Origin: Luteipulveratus flavus
Lineage (GTDB): Bacteria; Actinomycetota; Actinomycetes; Actinomycetales; Dermatophilaceae
Reading direction: 5' to 3' (one strand)
Length of the DNA: 64,000 nucleotides
Assembly (NCBI RefSeq): GCF_029080175.1
Contig: NZ_JARFJC010000022.1
In this document: positions 57,610-64,000 of the stretch, piece after piece
How the letters are laid out: every line of letters starts with the position of its first letter
Numbering within the stretch: position 1 is the first letter of the stretch
Translations under genes and position numbers: made by a program
The notes under the pieces: generated by a model
What the model saw: the letters and a program-made list of their open reading frames with translations, nothing else
Databases searched by the model: none
What the model was told of the DNA's origin: nothing

Positions 57610-58500
57610 ATGAACGTCTTCGTCACCGGCGCGTCCGGCTGGATCGGCTCGGCCGTCGTCGACCAGCTCCTGGAGCACGGTCACCAGGTCACCGGCCTCG
57701 CGCGCTCCGACAGCTCGGCAGCCGCCCTGGAGGCCAAGGGCGTCACCGTGCAGCGCGGCGACCTCGACGACCTCGGCGGCATCCGCTCGGGTGCGGACCA
57801 GGCCGAGGCCGTCATCCACCTGGCCAACAAGCACGACTTCTCCGATCCCGCCGTGTCCAACGCCGCCGAGCGCGCTGCGGTCCAGACCATCGCGGACGCG
57901 CTGGAGGGCAGCGGCCGGCGGTTCTTGTTCGCGTCCGGAGTCGCGGCGCTGGCCCAGGGCCGGCCGGCGACCGAGGAGGACCCCTCGCCGTTCCACGGGG
58001 CCGACTCACCACGCGGCGGCGCCGAGAACCTCGCGTTCGAGTACGTCGACCGCGGCGTCCACGCCATCAGCCTGCGGTTCGCCCCGACCGTCCACGGTAT
58101 GGGCGATCACGGGTTCATCTCGGTGGTCGCGGGCGTCGCGCGGGAGAAGGGCTTCTCCGCCTACCCCGGCGACGGCACGAACCGCTGGGCCGCCGTGCAC
58201 CGCGTCGCCGCCGCACGGATGGTCGCGCTCGGCCTGGAGAAGGCACCCGCGGGCGCACGGCTGCACGCGGTCGCCGAGGAGGGCATCGCCACCCGCGACA
58301 TCGCCGAGGCCCTCGGTGGCGCGTTCGACCTGCCGGTGCGCTCGGTCTCGCCCGACGACGCGGCCGACCACTTCGGCTGGATCGGGAGCTTCTTCGGCAT
58401 GGACCTGTCGGCCACCAGCGCCGCGACCCGCGAGTTGCTCGGCTGGACGCCCCACGAGCCCGGTCTCCTGGACGACATCGCCGCCGGCGCCTACCGCTGA
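57610..58500 (+). CDS. NAD(P)-binding SDR/epimerase regulated by TetR
   Basis: 296-residue extended SDR: MNVFVTGASGWIGSAVVDQLL (Rossmann loop), VIHLANKHDF and FAPTVHGMGDHGFI, with a DGTNRWAAVHRVAAARM block common in actinobacterial NAD-epimerases induced by TetR ligands. The catalytic Tyr expected in YxxxK is not obvious, so it may be an atypical SDR. ATG 57610 has GAAGGAGG 7 nt upstream. Substrate unknown. Confidence 0.88.
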   Translation: MNVFVTGASGWIGSAVVDQLLEHGHQVTGLARSDSSAAALEAKGVTVQRGDLDDLGGIRSGADQAEAVIHLANKHDFSDPAVSNAAERAAVQTIADALEGSGRRFLFASGVAALAQGRPATEEDPSPFHGADSPRGGAENLAFEYVDRGVHAISLRFAPTVHGMGDHGFISVVAGVAREKGFSAYPGDGTNRWAAVHRVAAARMVALGLEKAPAGARLHAVAEEGIATRDIAEALGGAFDLPVRSVSPDDAADHFGWIGSFFGMDLSATSAATRELLGWTPHEPGLLDDIAAGAYR

Positions 58501-58560
58501 ACCGCACCCCCCGCCCGCGTTTCCGCCGACTTCCCCGGCCCACCTTCCCGGCCGACTTTC

Positions 58561-58657
58561 CCGGCCGAGTGCGCGTGTCCTGCGCGATTCCGGCTGTGAA
58601 CGGCACAGGACCAGCGCACTCGGCGGAGCGCGGCGCAGGACACGCGCACTCGGCCGG
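58561..58657. repeat. Palindromic repeat with three GAGTGCGCGTGTCCTG-like copies
   Basis: A perfect 25-bp inverted repeat (58561-58585 with 58633-58657) with a third imperfect inverted copy inside (about 58605-58622). Same core as the hairpin at 56809-56865. Lies at the convergent end of the epimerase and the anti-sigma-like gene. Confidence 0.8.
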
Positions 58658-58673
58658 GCACGGCGCGGGCGGG

Positions 58674-59699
58674 TCAGCTCAGGTGCACCGTCCCCGCGGC
58701 ATCTCGCCAGCGGAGGGAGACCGATCCGGACCCGCCATCGGTCGACCGGCTCCTCATGAACCAGGCGACGGTCTGGTCGGGCCCCAGAGGTGCGTGCTGG
58801 ACGGCGTCGACGGTGACGGCGCGAGCCCGGCTCGGCGGGACGACCGGCCCGAGGATCGTGGATCCGGGCGGCAGGATGCCGGCCGTCGTCCAGACCCGAT
58901 TCCGCGTGGCGGACGCGAGGTGCCCGTCTCCGGGTGCCCCGTGCGAGCTACCCGACAGGCCCGGCAGCGACATCCCGTACAGGCCCTGCCCGACGAACTG
59001 GTACATGACGCCACCTCCGATGCCGACGGTGGCCGCGTGCTCGCCCGTGGACGCGACGACCTCACCGCTGCGCGTCCGCCACCACCAGCCCTTGACCGCC
59101 GAGGGCGCGATGTGGTGCTCGGTCACGAAGACCGCCGCGGTGCTGCCGCTTCGGGTGATCACGCCGCCGCTCTCCATGCCACCCGGGTCGACGCCGCTGC
59201 GGATGTCAAGCGAGGCCTCGAGGGTGTCGGCCGGGACGGGTACGACGACGACCGTCCGGTCGTGGTCGTTGGTGCTGGTCCCGATGCCCGCCTGGTTGCG
59301 GAACGTGCCGACGACAGGCAGGTCCACGTAGCTGCGGTCGTCGCCGCGCCGGATCCGCAGGACACCGCTTCTCTCGACGATCGAGTACGTCGCGGTGCCC
59401 GAGCCCACGCTCGACTGGAACTGGTTCGTGGCGACAGTGGGGTCGTGGGTGAAGAACGGGCTGGTCGTCCGGGCCGTCGGGCTGTGCCGCGCGGGCTGGA
59501 GGGATCGGGTGTCGTACGACTGCCACCCGGCGACGCCGGCCACGAGGACCAGGAGGGCCGCCGCCAGCCCGGCACCGACGTACGCTAGGCGGCTGCGCGC
59601 GACCCGACGCCGGCCGCCGTCGACGACGTGGTCGGGGTCCACGCGCATGGCCGGGGCGGGGGAGTCCTGCAGGATGCGCTCGATCTCGCTGGTGTTCAT
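58674..59699 (-). CDS. Membrane-anchored protein paired with ECF sigma (anti-sigma-like)
   Basis: 341 residues: a cytosolic N-terminus (NTSEIERILQDSPAPAMRVD, about 35 residues), one membrane helix (LAYVGAGLAAALLVLVAGVAGW) and a large extracytoplasmic domain with no recognised family. Position immediately after, and overlapping (ATGA), the SigE-type sigma gene, and this topology suggest an anti-sigma factor or sensor; no zinc (ZAS) motif is present. Not recognised otherwise. Confidence 0.8.
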   Translation of the reverse strand: MNTSEIERILQDSPAPAMRVDPDHVVDGGRRRVARSRLAYVGAGLAAALLVLVAGVAGWQSYDTRSLQPARHSPTARTTSPFFTHDPTVATNQFQSSVGSGTATYSIVERSGVLRIRRGDDRSYVDLPVVGTFRNQAGIGTSTNDHDRTVVVVPVPADTLEASLDIRSGVDPGGMESGGVITRSGSTAAVFVTEHHIAPSAVKGWWWRTRSGEVVASTGEHAATVGIGGGVMYQFVGQGLYGMSLPGLSGSSHGAPGDGHLASATRNRVWTTAGILPPGSTILGPVVPPSRARAVTVDAVQHAPLGPDQTVAWFMRSRSTDGGSGSVSLRWRDAAGTVHLS

Positions 59700-60193
59700 G
59701 ACTGCTCCTGTGCGGCCAGCGCGGCTCGCAGCGTGGCGAGGCCGTGGGATGCGGTGCTCTTGACGGTGCCGACGCTGATGCCGAGGAGGTCGGCGACCTC
59801 ACGCTCGGGCAGGTCGGCGTAGTAGCGCAGCACGACGACCTGTCGCTCGCGCGGCGGCAGCGTCCGCAGCAGGCGGGTGGCCTCGTCGCGCTGGTCGGCC
59901 ACGCCGAGCGCGTCGGGGGCGGCGACGTCCCGCAGCACGCCGGTCGCGCTCACGGACTCCGCGCCCGAGCGGCGCCAGCGGCTGATGTTGAGGTTGACCA
60001 GGATCCGCCGGGTGTACGCCAGTGGTTGCTGGTGCTGCACCCGGCGCCACTTCGGGTACAGCCGCTCCAGCGACTCCTGCACGAGCTCCTCGGCGAGATG
60101 GTGGTCCCCGGTGAGGAGCCACGCCGTCCGCAGCAGACCCGGCGACGCGCTGGTCACGAAGCCGACGAACGTCGCCTCGTCACTCGCGCGCAT
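59696..60193 (-). CDS. SigE-family ECF sigma factor
   Basis: 165-residue ECF sigma factor. Region 2 (LLRTAWLLTGDHHLAEELVQ, then ESLERLYPKWRRV) and region 4 (LPPRERQVVVLRYYADLPEREVADLLGISVGTVKSTASHGLATLR) are complete. The length and WLLTGD signature match the SigE family of actinobacteria. ATG 60193 has GGGGACC upstream. An inverted repeat that can serve as an ECF promoter lies 35 nt ahead. Followed by an anti-sigma-like gene. Confidence 0.93.
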   Translation of the reverse strand: MRASDEATFVGFVTSASPGLLRTAWLLTGDHHLAEELVQESLERLYPKWRRVQHQQPLAYTRRILVNLNISRWRRSGAESVSATGVLRDVAAPDALGVADQRDEATRLLRTLPPRERQVVVLRYYADLPEREVADLLGISVGTVKSTASHGLATLRAALAAQEQS

Positions 60194-60227
60194 CGAGGTC
60201 CCCTCTGATGTCGATGTTCATGCCCCT

Positions 60228-60257
60228 CCCAACCGCAGGATCACTGAAAAGGTTGGG
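60228..60257 (-). promoter_or_regulatory. Putative autoregulatory ECF promoter
   Basis: Minus strand: CCCAACC (60251-60257), 16-nt spacer, GGTTGGG (60228-60234), 35 nt before the sigma start. CAACC is a common ECF -35; the two arms also form an inverted repeat. Confidence 0.4.
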
Positions 60258-60364
60258 CCATGAGCGGACCGTTCGATTCCGAGCCGCGTACTGGTGCGAC
60301 CGCGGGCACCCGTCTCACGCGCGAACACGGTCGCGGCGGCGCGGGTCTACGTCGGGCAGCGCAA

Positions 60365-60404
60365 AACCGGCCCCGACCCGCGATTTCGCAGGTCAGAGCC
60401 GGTT
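60365..60404 (-). terminator. Terminator after tRNA-Pro
   Basis: AACCGGC/GCCGGTT stem (60365-60371 with 60398-60404) with an inner GACC/GGTC pairing, ending in TTTT when read on the minus strand, just downstream of the tRNA. Confidence 0.6.
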
Positions 60405-60409
60405 CTGGT

Positions 60410-60486
<77 letters not shown>

Positions 60487-60543
60487 GTGCGCCCGCACAA
60501 CCGTGCGGGCACGAGAGCACACGATACCCGCTGCCCCCTCCAG

Positions 60544-61527
60544 TCATGAAATCGGTTCGGCACCTCGGGGGACGAGGGTCAGCAGACTGGCCTCCGGACG
60601 GCACGCGAACCGCGCGGGCGCGTACTTGCTGTGCCCCAGCCCGGCCGACACGTTGAGCCACGACGCACCGCTCGGCGACATTCCTCGGTCTCGATACGGC
60701 TCCGCTAGCGCTCCGCCTACTCGACCAGCGGAGGCGGCGCCCGGCCACCACCGCGAAACACCCTTGGCGCGCCCGCGGTCGAGGTCGCAGTTGGTCACCA
60801 GCGCCCCGTAGAACGGCACCGCCAGCTGTCCGCCGTGGGTGTGCCCGGCCAGCAGCAGCTGGGCGCCGTCGGCACTCATCCCGTCCAGGACGCGGGTGTA
60901 CGGCGCGTGCAGGACTCCCAGCGTGAGCGCGGCGTCGGTGTCGGCCGCCGCGGACACGTCCTCGTACCGGTCGTAGTCCAGGTGCGGGTCGTCGACGCCG
61001 ACGAGCTCGACGTCCAGGCCGCGGATGTCGACCCGGGTACGCCGGTTGTTCAGGTCGGTCCAGCCGCCCCCGGTGAACCCGGCGACGAGCTCGTCCACGG
61101 GCAGCGGGGTGGACCCGAGGTTGGCCCCTCGCTCGTGGGAGAGGTTGAAGTAGCGCATCGGGTTCTTCGGCGTCGGCGCGAAGTAGTCGTTGGACCCCAG
61201 GACGAAGCAGCCGGGTACCTCCAGCAGCGGCTCGAACGCCCGCAGCACCGCCGGCACCGCCTCCAGGTCCGAGCAGTTGTCGCCGGTGTTGACGACGTAG
61301 TCCGGCTCGAGCCCGGCCAGCGCCTGCACCCAGCGGATGCGGTGCTCCTGCCGCGGCACGAGGTGCAGGTCGGACACGTGCAGCATGCGCAGCGGCCGGC
61401 TACCGGGCGCGAGGACGGGCAGGGTGGCCCGGCGCAGCGCGTACCAGTGCCGTTCGACGAGCGTGGCCCAGCCGAGCGCCGCCGCTCCGGCGCCGACGGT
61501 GAGGGCAGCGGCACGGCGTACGGACAT
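60544..61527 (-). CDS. Calcineurin-like metallophosphoesterase with repeat-derived insert
   Basis: 327-residue membrane-anchored phosphoesterase (N-terminal helix VRRAAALTVGAGAAALGWAT) with the di-metal motifs HVSDLHL, NTGDNC, GSNDYF and GHTHGGQ. Near residues 262-284 it carries an unusual stretch, SAGRVGGALAEPYRDRGMSP, between GVSRWW and SWLNVSAG, where the family is normally short. The DNA there is a REP-like element (60686-60731), still in frame. Start ATG 61527 has GAGGA 8 nt upstream. Substrate unknown. Confidence 0.92.
   Translation of the reverse strand: MSVRRAAALTVGAGAAALGWATLVERHWYALRRATLPVLAPGSRPLRMLHVSDLHLVPRQEHRIRWVQALAGLEPDYVVNTGDNCSDLEAVPAVLRAFEPLLEVPGCFVLGSNDYFAPTPKNPMRYFNLSHERGANLGSTPLPVDELVAGFTGGGWTDLNNRRTRVDIRGLDVELVGVDDPHLDYDRYEDVSAAADTDAALTLGVLHAPYTRVLDGMSADGAQLLLAGHTHGGQLAVPFYGALVTNCDLDRGRAKGVSRWWPGAASAGRVGGALAEPYRDRGMSPSGASWLNVSAGLGHSKYAPARFACRPEASLLTLVPRGAEPIS
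60686..60731. repeat. REP-like element inside the metallophosphoesterase gene
   Basis: TCTCGATACGGCTCCG...CGCCTACTCGACCAGCGG, the same family as the element at 38358-38402, with an inner hairpin. It lies within coding sequence and keeps the frame. Confidence 0.75.
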
Positions 61528-61618
61528 GGCGGTCATCCTCGCACCGCCACAGCCGAGCGAGGCATGGGGCGCGGGCAACTCGATGGAGCCGACTCCAGCC
61601 GCCTGCCAGACTGGCGCC

Positions 61619-62074
61619 ATGACCGACCTGAAGGCCACTCTGCGTTCCGACCTCACCGACGCCATCCGTGCCCGTGACCAGCTGCGCTCCGGCACGCTGC
61701 GGATGACCCTCGCCGCCATCGGCAACGCCGAGGTCGCCGGTACGGAGTCGCGGACGCTCTCCGACGACGAGGTCCTGACGGTCATCACCAAGGAGGCCAA
61801 GAAGCGCCGCGAGGCCGCGCTGGCCTTCGACGGCGCCGACCGCTCCGAGCTCGCCGACAAGGAGCGGGCCGAGCTGGCGGTGCTGGAGACCTACCTGCCC
61901 AAGCAGCTCAGCGACGAGGAGCTGGACGCCCTCGCCGCCGAGGGGGTCCTCGAGGCCGGCGCGTCCGGGATGGCCCAGATGGGCGACGTGATGAAGGTCG
62001 TGCAGCCCAAGGTCGCCGGCCGCGCCGAGGGTGGTCGGGTCGCCGCCGCCGTACGCCGCGCGCTCAGCGCCTAG
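61619..62074 (+). CDS. GatB/YqeY domain protein
   Basis: 151-residue protein of the YqeY family (DLKATLRSDLTDAIRARDQLRSGTLRM; ETYLPKQLSDEELDAL; GDVMKVVQPKVAGRAEGGRVA), related to the tRNA-binding tail domain of GatB. Thought to act in tRNA-dependent amidation or tRNA quality; unproven. ATG 61619. Shares a terminator with the convergent penicillin-binding protein gene. Confidence 0.93.
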   Translation: MTDLKATLRSDLTDAIRARDQLRSGTLRMTLAAIGNAEVAGTESRTLSDDEVLTVITKEAKKRREAALAFDGADRSELADKERAELAVLETYLPKQLSDEELDALAAEGVLEAGASGMAQMGDVMKVVQPKVAGRAEGGRVAAAVRRALSA

Positions 62075-62091
62075 CCGCAGGACCCACGGAC

Positions 62092-62133
62092 CGACGAGGC
62101 CCGCCGGAGCGATCGCTCCGGCGGGCCTCGTCG
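62092..62133. terminator. Bidirectional terminator
   Basis: A perfect 42-nt palindrome between the converging yqeY-like and penicillin-binding protein genes. Confidence 0.85.
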
Positions 62134-62145
62134 TGCACGCCCGGA

Positions 62146-64000
62146 CTACTTCTTCTTGCCCTTGGTGCCGGTCGGCTGGCTCGTCGGCGAGCTCGTGGGA
62201 TTGCTCGCGCCCGGGTCCTTGATGGTGGTCATGGCGTCCGGCGGCGCGGTACCGACCATCGTGGCCGGAGGCGCCGGGAACCGGAGCATCGGCTGACCCT
62301 TGAGCGTCTCGTCCATGATGGTCTTCCACATCGGGGCGGCCAGCGTGCCACCGAAGACGTAGTCGTCACCGGTGTCCAGGCCGGGCAGCTTGATGCCCTT
62401 CATGGCGATGAGCGTGCCGTCGTCGTTGTGCTTGCCGCCGTTCGGGCCGTCGTCCGCGCGGCCGACCCACACCGCGGTGGTCAGCTGCGGCGTCGATCCG
62501 ACGAACCAGGTCGAGATCGCCTGGTTCATGGTTCCGGTCTTGCCGAACGCGTCGCGCCCGCCGGCCAGCTTGGACTTCGTGGCGGTGCCGCTCGGGACGT
62601 TGAACGGTGCGTGGAAGATGCTGACGGCACCGGCCGCCACCTGCGGCGTGATCACCTGCTTGCAGGCGTCGACCTTGAGCGGCAGTGCCTTCCCCTGGCT
62701 GTTCTTGATCGAGATGACCGGGCGGGGCGAGCAGTACTTCCCGCCGGCGGCGACCGTCGCGTACGCGTTGGCGAGCATCAGCGGCGAGCTGTTGTCACCG
62801 AGGGTGATGGCCGACGGTCCGGGGTTGATCGGCTTGCCACTGACCCGCTTCACCCCGAAGTCACCGATCGTGTTGCGGACCTTGCAGGCACCGAGCTCCT
62901 TGACCAGCTCGGCGAACCCGGTGTTGATCGACTGCCCGAGCAGTACCGGCAGTGTGCGCGGTCCGGGGGAGAAGGTCGTGTCGTTGCGGACGTGCCAGTC
63001 GTCGCGTGCGCTGCGGCCGATGCCGCACTGCTTGGTGGGGAAGTCCTGGTAGGTGAACTTCACCGCCGGGTCCTTGTCCTCCCCGCGCGTCTCGTTGTAC
63101 GCCGGCACCTTGATGACCGAGTTGATCTGTCGGCCCTGCTTCAGGGCGGTGACGATCGAGAACAGCTTGCCGGCCGAGCCGATGTTGAACCCGCTGCTGG
63201 ACGGCGTCGGCACGACGTAGTTGAGCCCGGTCTTCCCGGCGCCGCGCGTGTTGCTGTAGACGGTGTTCTGGCCCATCGCCTGCACGAGTCCGGTGCCGGG
63301 CTGGATCATCACCGCGGCGGTCTGGATGTCGGCCGGGTCCGCGACGGGCACGCGGCTCTTGAGCGTGCGGTCTATGGTGGCCATCTTCTTGGGGTCCATC
63401 GACGTCTGCACCTGCAGGCCGCCGGCCTGCAGGGCCCGCAGGCGCTCGCGGGGCGTCTTGCCGAGGGCCGGCTGTCCGAGCAGCCAGTCCTGGACGTAGT
63501 AGCAGAAGTAGGCGTACTGCTTCTTCTGCGCGCAGCTCTGGTCGAAGTCCGTGACGTGCAGGTCGTCCTTCATCTTCCGGGCGCGCGCCTGGGCGTGCTG
63601 CTCCGGGGTGATGTACTTCTGCTCCAGCATCCGGTCCAGGACGGTGTTGCGGCGGGCGGTGGACGCCTGCGGGTCGTGGATCGGGTCGGTCTGCCCCGGC
63701 CGCTGCACCACGCCGGCGAGCGTCGCCGCCTGGCTCACGCTCAGCCTGGACGCCGGCACGTTGAAGTAGTGCTTGGCTGCCGCCTCGACGCCGTACTGCT
63801 GGTCACCGAAGTAGACCGTGTTGAGGTAGCCCTCGAGGATCTGGGTCTTGGACATCTTCTGCTCGAGGGTCACCGCGTACTTCAGCTGCTGCAGCTTGCG
63901 CAGGTAGCCCTCGGTGCCGGTCCGGGAGATGGCGTCCTGGGCGGCCTGCTTGTCGCCGGACTTCAGCGCCTGGCTCTGCATGACGACCTTGACGTACTGC
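62146..64000 (-). CDS. Class A penicillin-binding protein (transglycosylase/transpeptidase), 5' end outside
   Basis: Bifunctional peptidoglycan synthase; the frame stays open to base 64000, so the N-terminus lies outside the window. Visible are the end of the GT51 domain (KYAVTLEQKMSKTQILEGYLN, TVYFGDQQYGVEAAAKHYF) and the transpeptidase domain with SAGK (active-site Ser), SIN (SxN) and KTG motifs. The Ser motif is SAGK where related enzymes have STFK. A low-complexity Ser/Thr/Pro and Lys tail (NPTSSPTSQPTGTKGKKK) ends it. Confidence 0.95.
   Translation of the reverse strand, partial: QYVKVVMQSQALKSGDKQAAQDAISRTGTEGYLRKLQQLKYAVTLEQKMSKTQILEGYLNTVYFGDQQYGVEAAAKHYFNVPASRLSVSQAATLAGVVQRPGQTDPIHDPQASTARRNTVLDRMLEQKYITPEQHAQARARKMKDDLHVTDFDQSCAQKKQYAYFCYYVQDWLLGQPALGKTPRERLRALQAGGLQVQTSMDPKKMATIDRTLKSRVPVADPADIQTAAVMIQPGTGLVQAMGQNTVYSNTRGAGKTGLNYVVPTPSSSGFNIGSAGKLFSIVTALKQGRQINSVIKVPAYNETRGEDKDPAVKFTYQDFPTKQCGIGRSARDDWHVRNDTTFSPGPRTLPVLLGQSINTGFAELVKELGACKVRNTIGDFGVKRVSGKPINPGPSAITLGDNSSPLMLANAYATVAAGGKYCSPRPVISIKNSQGKALPLKVDACKQVITPQVAAGAVSIFHAPFNVPSGTATKSKLAGGRDAFGKTGTMNQAISTWFVGSTPQLTTAVWVGRADDGPNGGKHNDDGTLIAMKGIKLPGLDTGDDYVFGGTLAAPMWKTIMDETLKGQPMLRFPAPPATMVGTAPPDAMTTIKDPGASNPTSSPTSQPTGTKGKKK

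Overview
The window is a very GC-rich chromosomal segment of an actinobacterium. High GC at third codon positions, GTG/TTG starts, ATGA/GTGA-coupled operons, a DUF222/13E12-type HNH endonuclease behind a mycobacterial-type LexA box, DUF3040, a GAF-ANTAR regulator and several SigB-family sigma factors all fit. A member of the Micrococcales is my best guess, but this is inference; no rRNA or other species marker is present.

Layout. 1-663: tail of a secreted LamG-fold protein. 726-9489: a defence island, all on the minus strand, hsdR-hsdS-abi-mrr-antitoxin-PIN toxin-hsdM. It is a type I restriction-modification operon with an Abi_2/HEPN gene, an Mrr endonuclease and a toxin-antitoxin pair inserted between hsdS and hsdM. 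Two near-identical terminator hairpins flank it. 9541-16790: housekeeping and stress genes (aldehyde dehydrogenase, GH65 phosphorylase plus beta-phosphoglucomutase, an epimerase, hemerythrin, acidic small proteins). 16828-24276: a five-gene MoxR-vWA cassette (SWIM, DUF5691, MoxR ATPase, DUF5682, vWA). 24414-25913: FAD oxidoreductase with a Rieske domain. 26054-32379: a formaldehyde-dehydrogenase-like gene divergent from a three-gene formate dehydrogenase. 32432-38303: small conserved proteins, a YbdK-type glutamate-cysteine ligase, a CrtI-like oxidoreductase and an SDR-SRPBCC fusion. 38446-38817: a truncated stand-alone sigma region 2. 38940-45613: a carotenoid operon laid out like the staphyloxanthin pathway but with a P450. 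45814-47934: UdgX and the LexA-box HNH gene. 48221-60193: two SigB-family sigma factors, a Vps62-like membrane protein, baeRF2, GAF-ANTAR, topoisomerase IB, a FUSC-type membrane protein, a TetR/NAD-epimerase pair and an ECF sigma/anti-sigma-like pair. 60410-64000: tRNA-Pro(CGG), metallophosphoesterase, YqeY and a class A penicillin-binding protein cut by the window edge.

How it fits together. At least eleven promoters share a G-N-T-T/15-16 nt/GGGTA motif, which is the SigB/SigF general-stress type. They precede the aldehyde dehydrogenase, the epimerase, the DUF3040-hemerythrin operon, the formaldehyde and formate dehydrogenases, the carotenoid operon, the FUSC protein and several small proteins. 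The region therefore reads as a stress regulon next to its likely sigma factors, with a mobile defence island at one end.
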